A stretch of 64,000 bases of DNA from JAXDMK01 sp963765955 (GTDB lineage: Bacteria; Actinomycetota; Acidimicrobiia; Acidimicrobiales; AC-14). The stretch is from positions 15,091 through 79,090 of the forward strand of contig CAVXYA010000001.1 of NCBI GenBank assembly GCA_963765955.1, in the 5' to 3' direction. The notes under the pieces were generated by a model. That model was given only the letters and a program-made list of their open reading frames with translations, was not told where the DNA came from and did not search any database. A program made the position numbers and the translations under genes. Below, piece by piece: positions 51,363-60,697 of the stretch. The number at the start of each line of letters is the position of its first letter. Position 1 is the stretch's first letter.

Positions 51363-52883
51363 CTAGCGGGCGTCCCAGGTGGGGATGAGGGTGCGGGCGG
51401 CCCGCACCTCGTCCACCCGGCCCACGGGGGTGTTGCGGGGGGCGGCGTGGGCCGCGTCGGCCCCGTCGGGGGTGGCCGCGTCGAGGGCGATGGCCACGAG
51501 GGCCTCGGCCAGGGCCTCCAGCGTCTGGGGGCTCTCGGTCTCGGTGGGCTCGATCATGAGCGCCTCCCCGACGATGAGCGGGAAGTAGACGGTGGGGGCG
51601 TGGAACCCCTCCTCCAGCAGCCGCTTGGCCACGTCGATCGCGCTCACACCGGTGCGCTTCTTGAGCCCGGCGGCGGAGGCGACGAACTCGTGCATGCACA
51701 CCCGGTCGTAGGGCAGGTCGTAGACCCCCCGCAGCCGGTGGCGGAGCCAGTTGGCGTTGAGCACCGCGGCGTCGGCCACCCGCCGCAGGCCGTCGCCCCC
51801 GTTGGCCAGCATGTACGAGTGGGCCCGGGCCAGGGCCAGGGCGTTGCCGTGCCAGCCGTGGACCCGTCCGATGGAGCGGGCGGGTGTCTCCCAGCCGTAG
51901 GAGCCGTCCTCCAGCCGCACCGGCCGGGGACCGGGCAGGTAGGGCGCCAGCGCCTCGGTGACCGCCACCGGTCCCGCCCCCGGCCCGCCCCCGCCGTGGG
52001 GCACGGCGAAGGTCTTGTGGAGGTTGGAGTGGACGATGTCGAAGCCCATGTCGCCCGGACGGGTGACCCCGAGGATGGCGTTGAGGTTGGCCCCGTCGTA
52101 GTAGACGAGCCCCCCCACCTGGTGGACGGCGTCGGCCACCTCGACGATGTCCTCCTCGAACAGGCCGAGGGTGTTGGGGTTGGTGAGCATGACCGCGGCC
52201 ACGTCGTCGTCGAGCCGCTCCCGGAGGGCGTCCACGTCGACCAGGCCCCGGGCGTCGGAGGGCACCTGGGTCACCTGGTAGCCGCCCAGGCTGACCGAGG
52301 CCGGGTTGGTGCCGTGGGCCGAGTCGGGGATGAGGACCCGCCGCCGGCGCCGGCCCTCGTCGGGCTCGTGGTGGCGGTGCCAGGCCCGGACGAGGAGCAG
52401 CCCGGTGAGCTCCCCGGCGGCGCCGGCCGGCGGCTGGAGGGTGGCCGCGGCCATGCCCGTGATCTCGCACAGGGCCTCCTCCAGGTCGACCAGCAGCTCC
52501 AGCCAGCCCTGGATGTGGGCCACCGGGGCTGCGGGGTGGACGTTGGCCAGCCCCGGCCGGAAGGCGGTGGCGTCGCAGAGCTTGGGGTTGTACTTCATGG
52601 TGCACGACCCGAGGGGATAGGCCCCCAGGTCGACCGAGTACTGGCGGTGGGTGAGGCGGGTGAAGTGGGCGACCAGGTCGCGCTCGGAGATCTCAGCCAC
52701 CGCCGCCGGCTCGACCCGGAGGTGCTCGGCGGCCACCAGCTCCTCCGCCGGCCACTCGGGCAGGCCCGTCTCCCGGAACGAGCACGCCGCCCGCCCCGGC
52801 ACCGACAGCTCGAAGATGGTGGGCTCGCCGTCCCGTCCCATGACAGGGGCACTCGACGCCTTGCCGCCGGGCGCGCCGCTCAT
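51363..52883 (-). CDS. gcvPB: Glycine dehydrogenase (decarboxylating) subunit 2
   Basis: 506 residues. GAYPLGSCTMKYNPK, LQPPAGAAGELTGLLLVRAW, VMLTNPNTLGLFEEDI, YYDGANLNAILG and the PLP-lysine motif SNLHKTFAVPHGGGGPG are all typical. With subunit 1 it forms the P-protein, which takes CO2 from glycine and loads the amino-methyl group on GcvH lipoate. The C-terminus has a short extra part after the family end (TPDGADAAHAAP, then GRVDEVRAARTL). It follows gcvPA by 10 nt. Confidence 0.96.
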   Translation of the reverse strand: MSGAPGGKASSAPVMGRDGEPTIFELSVPGRAACSFRETGLPEWPAEELVAAEHLRVEPAAVAEISERDLVAHFTRLTHRQYSVDLGAYPLGSCTMKYNPKLCDATAFRPGLANVHPAAPVAHIQGWLELLVDLEEALCEITGMAAATLQPPAGAAGELTGLLLVRAWHRHHEPDEGRRRRRVLIPDSAHGTNPASVSLGGYQVTQVPSDARGLVDVDALRERLDDDVAAVMLTNPNTLGLFEEDIVEVADAVHQVGGLVYYDGANLNAILGVTRPGDMGFDIVHSNLHKTFAVPHGGGGPGAGPVAVTEALAPYLPGPRPVRLEDGSYGWETPARSIGRVHGWHGNALALARAHSYMLANGGDGLRRVADAAVLNANWLRHRLRGVYDLPYDRVCMHEFVASAAGLKKRTGVSAIDVAKRLLEEGFHAPTVYFPLIVGEALMIEPTETESPQTLEALAEALVAIALDAATPDGADAAHAAPRNTPVGRVDEVRAARTLIPTWDAR

Positions 52884-52893
52884 CGGATGACCC

Positions 52894-54237
52894 TCATCGG
52901 ATGACCTTGTCGAAGGCGGCCACGTAGGCGTCGATCTGCTCCCGGGTGCGGCGCTCGGTGACGGCCACCAGCAGACCCGACGGGCCGTACTCGTCCCCCA
53001 GGGGCACCCCGGCGAGGAAGCCCTCCTCGGCCATGCGCTCCACCACCAGGTCGGCGTCGACCGGGAGGCGAAGGGCGAACTCCCGCAGCACCGGCGCGCC
53101 GGCCAGGGGCTCGATGCCGTCGATCGCCAGGAGGGACTCCCGGGCGTAGCGGGTGCCCCGGGCGCAGCGCACGGCCAGCTCCCGCAGGCCGGCGGTGCCC
53201 AGCCAGGCCAGGTGGACGGCGAACGCCACCGCGATCAGCGTCTGGTTGGTGCAGACGTTCGACGACGCCCGTTCCCGGCGGATGTCCTGCTCGCGGGTGC
53301 GCAGGGTGGTCACGTAGGCCCGGCGCCCCTCGACGTCGACCGTCTCCCCCACCAGCCGGCCGGGCAGGCGCCGCACGTGCTCCCGCCGGCAGGCGAAGAG
53401 TCCCAGGTAGGGGCCGCCGAACGACAGCGGCGTGCCGAAGGGCTGGCCCTCCCCCACCACCACGTCGACCCCGTAGTCACCCGGCGGCTTGAGCAGCCCG
53501 AGGGAGACGGGGTCGGCGGCGACGACCACGTGGGCGCCCAGGGCCCGGGCGGTGGCCACCGTCGCCTCCACGTCCTCCAGGCACCCCAGGTAGTTGGGCT
53601 GCTGGAGGAGGAGGACGCCGGGCGGGTCGTCGGTGTCCGCCGTCGGCCAGGCGGTGGTCCCGTCGGCCAGGTCGACGACCCGCAGCTGGTGGCCCGAGCC
53701 GGCGGCGAAGGTGGCCATGACGTCCCGCCAGAAGGGATGGACGCCCCGCGACACCCACACCACCGGGCGCCCGGTGACCGCCACCGACAGGTTGATCGCC
53801 TCCACGCACGCCGACGCCCCGTCGTACAGGGACGCGTTGGCCACCTCCATGCCGGTGAGCCGGCAGACGAGCGTCTGGTACTCGAACAGGGCCTGGAGCA
53901 CGCCCTGGGCCACCTCCGGCTGGTACGGCGTGTAGGCGGTGACGAACTCGGACCGGAAGGCCAGCGCGGCCACGACCGACGGGATGTCGTGGTCGTAGGC
54001 CCCGGCCCCGGCGAAGCACACCAGGTCGGGCCCCGCAGGCCGGTTGGTGCCGGCCAGTCGGTCGATGCGGTCGAGGACGTCGGGCTCGCTGAGGCCGGGG
54101 GCGAGGTCGAGCCCGTCGCCCGTCGCCAGGCGTAGGGCGGCGGGGATGGCGGCGAACAGGTCGTCGAGCGACGACATGCCCAGCGAGTCGAGCATGGCTG
54201 CCATCTCGGCGTCGGTGTGGGGGACGAAGTGGCCCAC
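52894..54237 (-). CDS. gcvPA: Glycine dehydrogenase (decarboxylating) subunit 1
   Basis: 447 residues from GTG. FVPHTDAEMAAMLDSLGM, CFAGAGAYDHDIPSVV, FVTAYTPYQPEVAQGVLQALFEYQ in parts, SLYDGASACVEAINL, and FGGPYLGLFACR are family segments. It is the cofactor-less half of the split P-protein. The start is 1 nt from the gcvT stop, so the three genes are one operon. The split gcvPA/gcvPB form differs from the single gcvP chain of most mycobacteria and streptomycetes. Confidence 0.96.
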   Translation of the reverse strand: MGHFVPHTDAEMAAMLDSLGMSSLDDLFAAIPAALRLATGDGLDLAPGLSEPDVLDRIDRLAGTNRPAGPDLVCFAGAGAYDHDIPSVVAALAFRSEFVTAYTPYQPEVAQGVLQALFEYQTLVCRLTGMEVANASLYDGASACVEAINLSVAVTGRPVVWVSRGVHPFWRDVMATFAAGSGHQLRVVDLADGTTAWPTADTDDPPGVLLLQQPNYLGCLEDVEATVATARALGAHVVVAADPVSLGLLKPPGDYGVDVVVGEGQPFGTPLSFGGPYLGLFACRREHVRRLPGRLVGETVDVEGRRAYVTTLRTREQDIRRERASSNVCTNQTLIAVAFAVHLAWLGTAGLRELAVRCARGTRYARESLLAIDGIEPLAGAPVLREFALRLPVDADLVVERMAEEGFLAGVPLGDEYGPSGLLVAVTERRTREQIDAYVAAFDKVIR

Positions 54238-54238
54238 G

Positions 54239-55306
54239 TCAGGCTCCGGCCTTGCTCGCCTTGCGCACGAACGGCGGGGCCACGACCCGGCCGGGCAGGA
54301 GCTGGCCGCCGCGGGCGTCGACCCTCACCTCGTCGCCGGGCCTCAGGTGGGGGCGCAGGAAGGCGAGGGCGATGCCCCGATTGAGGGTGGGAGAGAAGTT
54401 GCCGCTGCTCACCTCGCCCACCACCCCGTCGTGGGACTGCACCGGGTACCCCGCCCGGGGGGGCTGGCGGCCGTCGACCTCGATACCGGTGAGCAGGCGG
54501 TCGACGCCGCGGTTCCGCTCCGCCTCCAGCGCCTCCCGGCCTCGGAAGTCGCCCTTGTTCCAGGCCACGACCCACCCCAGGTTGGCCTGCAGGGGTGTGA
54601 TCCCCGGGCCCAGCTCGTGGCCGTGCAGGGGCAGCCCCGCCTCCAGCCGCAGGGTGTCGCGGGCGCCCAGGCCGGCCGGCAGCAGGCCGGCGTCGAGGAG
54701 GGCGTCCCAGAGAGCGGGGGCGGCGGCCGCAGGCACCGCCAGCTCGACACCGTCCTCGCCGGTGTAGCCCGTGCCCGCCGAGTACCCGGAGACGCCCTTC
54801 CACGAGAACTCCTTCACCGCGAAGCGGGCCACGTCGGCCGCGCCAGGGGCCACGTCGGCCAGCCACCGCCGGGCCTCCGGTCCCTGCACTGCGATGACGG
54901 CCCTCGACTCGGTGACGTCGTCGCCTCCGATGGCCTCCACCACCCGGTCGGTGTTGGAGGCGTTGGGCATCACGTGGAACTCGTCGGGCCGGACCCACCA
55001 CACGATGACGTCGTCGAGCACCGACCCGTCGGCCTCGTCGAGCAGGTGACTGTATTGGGCCCGTCCGGCGGCGATCTTGCCCAGGTCGTTGGTGAGGGTG
55101 CGCTGGAGCCGCTCGAAGGCGCCCGACCCGCCCACCCGCACCGAGCCGAGGTGGCTGACGTCGAACATAACCGCCCCGGTCCGGCAGGTGCGGTGCTCGG
55201 CCAGGGTGCCGGACGGGTACGAGAGCGGCATCTCCCAGCCGCCGAACCCCACCATCTTGGCCCCCAGGTCACGGTGGGACTGGTCCAGCGGCGACCGGCG
55301 GAGCAT
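54239..55306 (-). CDS. gcvT: Aminomethyltransferase (glycine cleavage T protein)
   Basis: 355 residues from the ATG at 55306. RRSPLDQSHRDLGAKMVGFGG, FDVSHLGSVRVGG, ALTNDLGK-like TLTNDLGKI, then VQGPEARRW, GYTGEDGVELAVPA, GLGARDTLRLEAGLPLHGHEL and SSGNFSPTLNRGIALAF. It moves the methylene group to THF. TACTCT lies 6 nt before the ATG, so a leaderless transcript is likely and there is no room for a glycine riboswitch. No gcvH lies in the window. Confidence 0.95.
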   Translation of the reverse strand: MLRRSPLDQSHRDLGAKMVGFGGWEMPLSYPSGTLAEHRTCRTGAVMFDVSHLGSVRVGGSGAFERLQRTLTNDLGKIAAGRAQYSHLLDEADGSVLDDVIVWWVRPDEFHVMPNASNTDRVVEAIGGDDVTESRAVIAVQGPEARRWLADVAPGAADVARFAVKEFSWKGVSGYSAGTGYTGEDGVELAVPAAAAPALWDALLDAGLLPAGLGARDTLRLEAGLPLHGHELGPGITPLQANLGWVVAWNKGDFRGREALEAERNRGVDRLLTGIEVDGRQPPRAGYPVQSHDGVVGEVSSGNFSPTLNRGIALAFLRPHLRPGDEVRVDARGGQLLPGRVVAPPFVRKASKAGA

Positions 55307-55426
55307 CGCCGGAGAGTATCGGCCGCAGCGGGCCGGCTCACCAATGTTCATGCTTCTGAAGGGCGGCGACCGGTGCCGGTTCCCGCCGATCCGCGGTCCA
55401 GAGAGCGCCCGTCGCTACGATGCCTC
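55307..55426. promoter_or_regulatory. Divergent promoter region between gcvT and the propeller lipoprotein
   Basis: Minus strand: TACTCT (55318-55313) then 6 nt and ATG of gcvT. Plus strand: TACGAT (55416-55421) then 5 nt and GTG of the lipoprotein. Both genes thus have leaderless-type starts. No riboswitch-like structure was seen. Confidence 0.5.
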
Positions 55427-56930
55427 GTGCACCCACGGCGGTGGGCCCTGGTCGCAGGGCCCCTCTTGGTGGCGGCGGTGGCCTGCTCGTCCGCCGCTCC
55501 ACCCGCGGCCGAAATCGTCGGCGGGGTCGTCCCGTCCACCGTCTTCACCCCGCCGCGGCCCGAGGCGACCGTGGCGGAGGACGACGGGCGAGAGACGACG
55601 CTCGCCCCCTCCACCACCGAGGTCCGGGCGGAGCCCGCCGCCACCGGCCTCCTCACGTTCCGGGGCGGCCCGACCCGTAGCTCCTACGGCAGCGGTCCCC
55701 TGCCCCCGCAGCCGGCCGTGCTCTGGCAGTACCCCGAACAGCAGAAGATGTGCTCGAACTCCACTGTTGGGTCCGTGACCTCGGAGTGGTGCGGCACCGG
55801 TTGGACCGGCCAGCCGGCGGTGCTGGAGCGCAACGGCCGCACGTGGGTGATCTTCGGCGCCTACGACGGCGCCATCCACTTCCTCGACGGCGACACCGGA
55901 CGCCGCCTGCTGCCCGACTTCAAGACCGGCGACCTCGTCAAAGGGAGTGTCACCGTCGACCCGGACGGCTACCCACTGGTGTACGCCGGATCCCGCGACA
56001 ACGCCTTCCGGGTGATCGCCATCGACCGGGTCGTGCCCACCGAGCTGTGGCGGCTCGACGCCGGAGGCGGTGTCGCCGACGCTGTGGAACAACGACTGGG
56101 ACGGCTCGGGCCTGGTCTCAGACGGGTACCTGTTCGAGGGCGGCGAGAACAGCCAGTTCCACGCGGTGCAGCTCAACCGGTCCTACGGCGACGACGGGAT
56201 GGTCGCCGTCGCGCCCGCCCTCGCCTTCAACGCTCCCGGCTGGGACGACGAGCTGCTGGCCGCCCTCGACGACTACGACGTTTCCATCGAGAACTCGGTG
56301 GCCCTGGCCGGCGGCGTGGCCTGGTTCGCCAACTCCGGGGGACTGGTGCAGGGGTGGGACGTGTCCGGCCTGGCCGCCGGTGGGGTGCCGGAGCGGGTGT
56401 TCCGGTTCTGGATGGGCGACGACGTCGACGCCACCGTCGTGGTCGACGACGAGGGGATGCTCTACGTAGGCGCGGAGTGGGAGCGGCGCACGGCCCGGGC
56501 CCGCCAGGTGGGCCAGATCGTCAAGCTCGACCCCGGCCTGCCCAACCCCGTCGTGTGGTCGGTGTCCGACCAGGTGGTCGACAAGGCCGGCGTGGCCGGG
56601 GTGTGGGCCACCCCGGCCCTGTGGGAGGACCTGGTGATCGTCGCTACCAACGGCGGCCGGCTGCTTGGTATCGACCGGGCCAACGGCCGCGTGCGGTGGA
56701 CGAAGAACTTGCCCGGGCCGGTGTGGCAGTCACCGGTCGTGGTCGACGGCGTCCTGATCCAAGGCGACTGCCGAGGCGTCCTGCACGGCTACGACCTGGC
56801 CGACACCTCCGTCGACCCCCCCGAGCTGTGGACCGTCCAACTCCCCGGCTGCATCGAATCCACCCCCGCCGTCTGGCAAGGCCGCATCTACGTCGGCACC
56901 CGAGAGGGCCACTTCTACGCCATTGGCTGA
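55427..56930 (+). CDS. PQQ-like beta-propeller lipoprotein, frameshifted
   Basis: About 500 residues. Lipobox LVAAVACSS, a Thr/Pro linker, then propeller repeats: GQPAVLERNGRTWVIFGAYDGAIHFLDGDTG in parts, VYAGSRDNAFRVIAID; the frame shifts by +1 at GG 56069-56070; then SPTLWNNDWDGSG, YVGAEWERRTAR, VIVATNGGRLLGIDRANG, and a last IYVGTREGHFYAIG. The blades are PQQ_2/YncE-like. The protein is outside, tied to the membrane. Its role may be binding or scaffold; no PQQ-enzyme residues were recognised. Confidence 0.82.
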
Positions 56931-57182
56931 AAACCTGCCCTGGGAGGAGCTGCTCGGGCACACCGGCTTGCGCGACCCCGGGCCGCAGGCCTCACCGCCA
57001 TCATCGTGGGTGTGCCGCTGGTGCTACCTGCGCGCTGTTCGCGTGCTGGAGGTGGTGGAAGACCTGTCCGAGTCCTTGGTGGTGGCGGTGGTGGCCATCG
57101 CCAACGTCATCCGGTGCTCCGCCTGCGGGCATAAGACGGCCTGCGTCCACGCCACCCGCAAGGTCCGCATCGCCGATCATCG
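56923..57182 (+). pseudogene. Possible ISL3-type transposase N-terminal remnant
   Basis: The frame reads LEVVEDLSESLVVAVVAIANVIRCSACGHKTAC followed by RKVRIADHRF in parts. This looks like the zinc-finger start of ISL3-family transposases (CxxC then a basic run). It has neither the DDE catalytic part nor terminal repeats, and soon runs into sequence antisense to the STAS gene. If real it is a tiny leftover of an insertion. The match is weak. Confidence 0.35.
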
Positions 57183-57185
57183 GTT

Positions 57186-57536
57186 TCACACCGCGGCAGC
57201 CTCGCCGAGGTCGGGCACCGGAATCGGGACCGGTCCCTCCCACAGGGGGGCGACGCGGTCAAAGCCGATTGCTTGGAGCAGTCGTCGGAGGTTGCGCCGG
57301 GCACCGCCCACCGTGACCTGGCCGCCGGCCTCTCGGACCCGGCGGATTCCCGCCACCAGGACTCCGACCGCGGCCGAGTCCATGAACCGCACGTCGGACA
57401 GGTCGAGAAACAGGTCGTCGAAGGGGGTGCACGCCGCCATCGCAGCCCGCAGTTGGGGTGCGCTGGCCAGCTCGAGCGCACCTGAGAGCCGACAAACTGC
57501 TCCACCCTTCACGGCGGACTCGATGACGGCGTACAC
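57186..57536 (-). CDS. STAS-domain anti-sigma factor antagonist
   Basis: 116 residues from GTG. CRLSGALELASAPQLRAAM, DLFLDLSDVRFMDSAAVGVLVAG with the phospho-acceptor Ser in FMDS, and GGQVTVGGARRNLRRLLQAIGFD are typical of RsbV/SpoIIAA. When not phosphorylated it would bind an anti-sigma kinase. No kinase gene is present here; two more STAS genes are close by. Confidence 0.9.
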   Translation of the reverse strand: MYAVIESAVKGGAVCRLSGALELASAPQLRAAMAACTPFDDLFLDLSDVRFMDSAAVGVLVAGIRRVREAGGQVTVGGARRNLRRLLQAIGFDRVAPLWEGPVPIPVPDLGEAAAV

Positions 57537-57636
57537 GGCTCCTCCTCGGGCCCGAGCATCGGATGCCTACTCCGACCAGCATGAAGGCGCCGGGTGACGA
57601 TCCCAGGCCGGTTTCGTTGCGGTTGTGTGACGACGC

Positions 57637-58215
57637 TCAGCCGGGAGCGACTGCCGGGAACGCGTCCCTCCCGAGCGGCGTCCCGGTGAGTGTCCCGTCG
57701 CCCCTGGGAACCTCGACAACCTTTCCGTCCACCGTGAACGTCACACCGGAGACCTGCGGGAACTCCGTCATCGTGTACACGACCTGGGCAATGGCGAGGA
57801 TCTGCTCCGCCCCGCCCGCCGCGGTGAACGACGCCCCCAGCTCGATCTCGACCAGGTCCCCGTCGTCCCCCGACGTGGCCAGGGCCAGGTTCGTACCGAT
57901 CGCCGTCCGCAACCCTCGGGCAGCTTCCTCGGGGGTGGGGCCGGCCAGGAGCGCTCGCAGCGCCCACTCGGGGGTGGGCGCCGCCGGCGAGCTGCGGTCA
58001 ACGCCGACGAGGCGCTCGCCCGACAGGAGGAACACCGTGACCGTGGCCGCGACGGGGATCGTCGTCGTCGCCGGCACCGTCTCCCCCGGCTCCAGCAGGT
58101 CGAAGGGTACGTCCTCCGCCGGGATCGCCCGGGGGGAGGAGTCAGCCGGGACCCCGCACGCCGCCAGAGCGAGCAAGCCGACGACCGCCAAAAGGGTCGG
58201 GCCGCGTCGAGTCAT
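57637..58215 (-). CDS. GerMN-domain lipoprotein, short LpqB-like
   Basis: 192 residues. Lipobox LLALAACG, a linker with Thr/Pro, then one GerMN domain: TVTVFLLSGERLVGVDR, WALRALLAGPTPEEAARGLRTAI in parts, LVEIELGASFTAAGG, IAQVVYTMTEFPQVSGVTFTVDGK in parts. It is the last gene of a regulator-kinase-lipoprotein run as in actinobacterial mtrA-mtrB-lpqB, but LpqB has a further propeller and is about 580 residues. GTG/ATG overlap with the kinase is 4 nt. Confidence 0.88.
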   Translation of the reverse strand: MTRRGPTLLAVVGLLALAACGVPADSSPRAIPAEDVPFDLLEPGETVPATTTIPVAATVTVFLLSGERLVGVDRSSPAAPTPEWALRALLAGPTPEEAARGLRTAIGTNLALATSGDDGDLVEIELGASFTAAGGAEQILAIAQVVYTMTEFPQVSGVTFTVDGKVVEVPRGDGTLTGTPLGRDAFPAVAPG

Positions 58216-59613
58216 GGCCTCACGGGGAGCTGGACCACGAACCGGGCCCCGCCGGCCGGGGCGTCCTCGACCCAGACCCGTCCGCCGTGCAGCCGGACGT
58301 GCTCGCGAACCAGGGAGAGGCCCAGCCCCGTCCCGTCGCTCTCACCCCTGCGGCCGGCGGCCTCGCCCCTGGCGAAGCGCTCGAAGATCCGATCCCGGTC
58401 CCCGAGCGGGACCCCCTCACCCGAGTCCTCCACCGCCACCCGGACCCAGCCGTCGCTCCGCTCGACGCTCACCCGGCTGACGCCGCCGCCGTGCCGGCGG
58501 GCGTTGTCGAGGAGGTTGGCCACCACCCGCTCGAGCCGGCGCTTGTCGGCCCGCACGACCGCGTGTCCCACATCGGCCTCGATCTCGACCGGCACGACGC
58601 CGGCGGCGGGCGAACGCACCGCGTGCAGGACAAACTCGCCCAGGGACACGTCCTCGAACACGAGGTCGTCGATGCCGGCGTCGATGCGCGAGATCTCCAG
58701 CAGGTCCCCCACGAGGCGCTCGAAGCGGGCGACCTCGCCCGAGAGCAGGTCGAGGCCCCGGCGGGCTCGCTCGGGCATCTCGTCCTGGCGCGCCACCACC
58801 ACCTGCAGAGCTGCGGCCAGCGTCGTCAACGGCGAGCGCAGCTCGTGGCTGACGTCGGACGCGAAGCGGGCGTCGCGCTGGATCCGGGCCTGGAGCGCGT
58901 CGGTCATGCGGTTGAACGACACGGCCATGCCCGTCAGGTCCGGGTCGCCGTCCTCGTCGAGACGAACGTCGAGGCGCCCACCGGCCACGGCCGCCGCCGC
59001 CGCCGACACCTCAGCCACCGGGGCGAGGACCCTGCGGGTCACCCATCTCCCCACGACCGCGCCGGCGACGATGGTGGCCATGGCGGCCGCGGCCAGCGAA
59101 TTTCGCAGCACGGCCATCGTCCGGTCCAGCTCGGTGAGGGGGAACACCTCGAAGTAGGCCCCCTCCACCGCCGGCAAGGGGATCCCGACGGCCAGCTGGG
59201 GGACGCCCTGGAGCGTGAACCGCTGGCGAGCTGCGGTCCCCTTCCGAGATGGCCTCCCGCAGCGCCAACGGGATGCTGTCGGGGCCCACCGCCACCGACG
59301 CTCCGAACCAGGTCCCCCGGCGCAAGAGGAGCGGATTCGACCCCGCCGGCAGCTCGACCGACCCCAGCAGCCGGGGGATGTCGGGTGCCGGTGTGCGCAG
59401 AGAGTTCTTCACCAACCGGGCGTTGGCATAGGTCTGGCTCAGCAGGGACCGCTCCCGTTGGCGGACGAGGTAGCCCCGCGCCAGCTCGTAGGTGAGGATG
59501 GCCAGGCCGGCGGCGAGCAACAGCGAGCCGAGGGCGAAGGCGGCGGTGACCCGGGTCCGCAGCCCGATCCGGTGCCGTGACCGCCCCGCCACCGCCGCTC
59601 GCTCGGTGCTCAC
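58212..59613 (-). CDS. MtrB-like sensor histidine kinase, frameshifted
   Basis: About 467 residues over two frames. N-terminus: RVTAAFALGSLLLAAGLAILTYELARGYLV in parts, outside domain; the frame breaks at GG 59225-59226 (+1) after EGDRSS; then QRFTLQGVPQLAVGIPL and the second helix, HAMP (about 225-275), H-box DVSHELRSPLTTLAAAL, N-box VANLLDNARRHGGG, DSGEGVPLGDRDRIFERF and GTGLGLSLVREHV. A full EnvZ-class kinase. Its partner is upstream, overlapping by 4 nt. The break may be a base error. Confidence 0.87.
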
Positions 59614-60287
59614 GGCTCGAGCTTGTAGCCCAGGCCTCGGACCGTGACGATGTGGCGGGGGTGGGCGGGGTCCGCCTCGACCTTGGTCCTCAGGCGGCGG
59701 ACGTGCACGTCGACCAGCCGGCCGTCGCCGAAGTACCCGTAGCCCCAGACCTTGTCGAGCAGGACCTCGCGAGTGAGGATCCGGCCGGGATTCTGCGCCA
59801 GCTCGCAGAGCAGGCCGAACTCCGTCTTGGTCAGGGAGATCTCGTTGCCGCCGACCCTGACCACTCCCGCCTCGGGCAGGATCTCGAGGTCGTCGAAGAC
59901 GAGGCTGGCGGGGCCGCTGGGTCGGGCCGATCGGCGGAGCAGGGCCCGCACCCGAGCCGACAGCTCCTTGGGGACCGCGGGCTTGACCATGTAGTCGTCC
60001 GCGCCCGCCTCCAGACCGGCGACGACGTCGTGGCTGTCGGCCCGGGCGGTGAGGATCAGGATGGCGATGTCGTTCGAGGCCCGGAGCCGCCGGCAGAGCT
60101 CGAAGCCGTCCATCCCCGGCAACATGAGGTCGACGATCACCACCTCGGCCGGACGTCGCTCGAGAACATCGAGCGCGGCCTCCGCGCTGTCAGCCTCGTC
60201 GACGGTGTTGCCCTCGTCCTCGAGGACAAGACGAAGCGAGGTGCGAATGCGCCGGTCGTCTTCGACGAGCAGGATGTGGGCGCCCAC
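59610..60287 (-). CDS. MtrA-like OmpR-family response regulator
   Basis: 225 residues. Receiver domain with HILLVEDDRRIR, Asp53 in VVIVDLMLPGMDGFE, Thr in ILILTARAD and Lys in YMVKPAVP; winged helix with ISLTKTEFGLLCELAQNPGRILTREVLLDKVWGYGYFGDG in parts and VDVHVRRLRTKVE. Winged-helix wording (GRLVDVHVRRLR) is close to MtrA. In actinobacteria MtrAB controls cell wall and division genes. GTG start; the gene after it is the kinase. Confidence 0.94.
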   Translation of the reverse strand: MGAHILLVEDDRRIRTSLRLVLEDEGNTVDEADSAEAALDVLERRPAEVVIVDLMLPGMDGFELCRRLRASNDIAILILTARADSHDVVAGLEAGADDYMVKPAVPKELSARVRALLRRSARPSGPASLVFDDLEILPEAGVVRVGGNEISLTKTEFGLLCELAQNPGRILTREVLLDKVWGYGYFGDGRLVDVHVRRLRTKVEADPAHPRHIVTVRGLGYKLEP

Positions 60288-60303
60288 GGAGCAACATCAT
60301 CGC

Positions 60304-60627
60304 TCAGGCGGAGCGCGCGTAGGCAGCCAGGAGGGCGTCCTGGGCGACTTGGGAGCTGGCGTGGTAAGTCACCCGGCGGGCCCGATCCGGCGGGAGCAAC
60401 GACTGCATCACGGCGAGGCCGGCCACCCCGCCCTCGGTGAAGCCAGTCACCTCCCGCAGGTCCACCCGCACGTGTTTGCACTGGCAGTTGAAGGCGCAGG
60501 TCGTGGCGCTGCTGAGGACGCCCACAGCTTTGCCGTCGAGCAGGCCGCGAACCGCGATGACGATGCAGTTGCCCTGCACGCCGACGCGAACCTCGGCGGG
60601 ATCCTCGCTGGAAGGGTCGCTGTCCAT
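60304..60627 (-). CDS. STAS-like protein without phospho-serine, with Cys cluster
   Basis: 107 residues from the ATG at 60627. GNCIVIAVRGLLDGKAVGVL, HVRVDLREVTGFTEGGVAGLAVM and VTYHASSQVAQDALLAAY follow the STAS layout, but the Ser of the FMDS-type motif is replaced in FTEGG. It also has CAFNCQCKH, three Cys and a His close together, unusual for STAS and perhaps a metal or redox site. It ends 17 nt before the mtrA-like start on the same strand, so it may head that operon. Confidence 0.68.
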   Translation of the reverse strand: MDSDPSSEDPAEVRVGVQGNCIVIAVRGLLDGKAVGVLSSATTCAFNCQCKHVRVDLREVTGFTEGGVAGLAVMQSLLPPDRARRVTYHASSQVAQDALLAAYARSA

Positions 60628-60697
60628 GGTCGTCTCGTTTCTCAGGCGTTGGGTCACGTTCACGGGTGGTGTCGACCGCCCGACACCCAGGGGCTGT

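Noticed and set aside
54044..55426. Continuous plus-strand frame leading into the propeller lipoprotein
   Set aside because: It is antisense to gcvT; the lipoprotein signal starts at GTG 55427 with its own -10 box.
55307..55426. Glycine riboswitch before gcvT
   Set aside because: Only 120 bases between divergent starts, with a -10 box 6 nt from the ATG; no paired aptamer-like structure visible.
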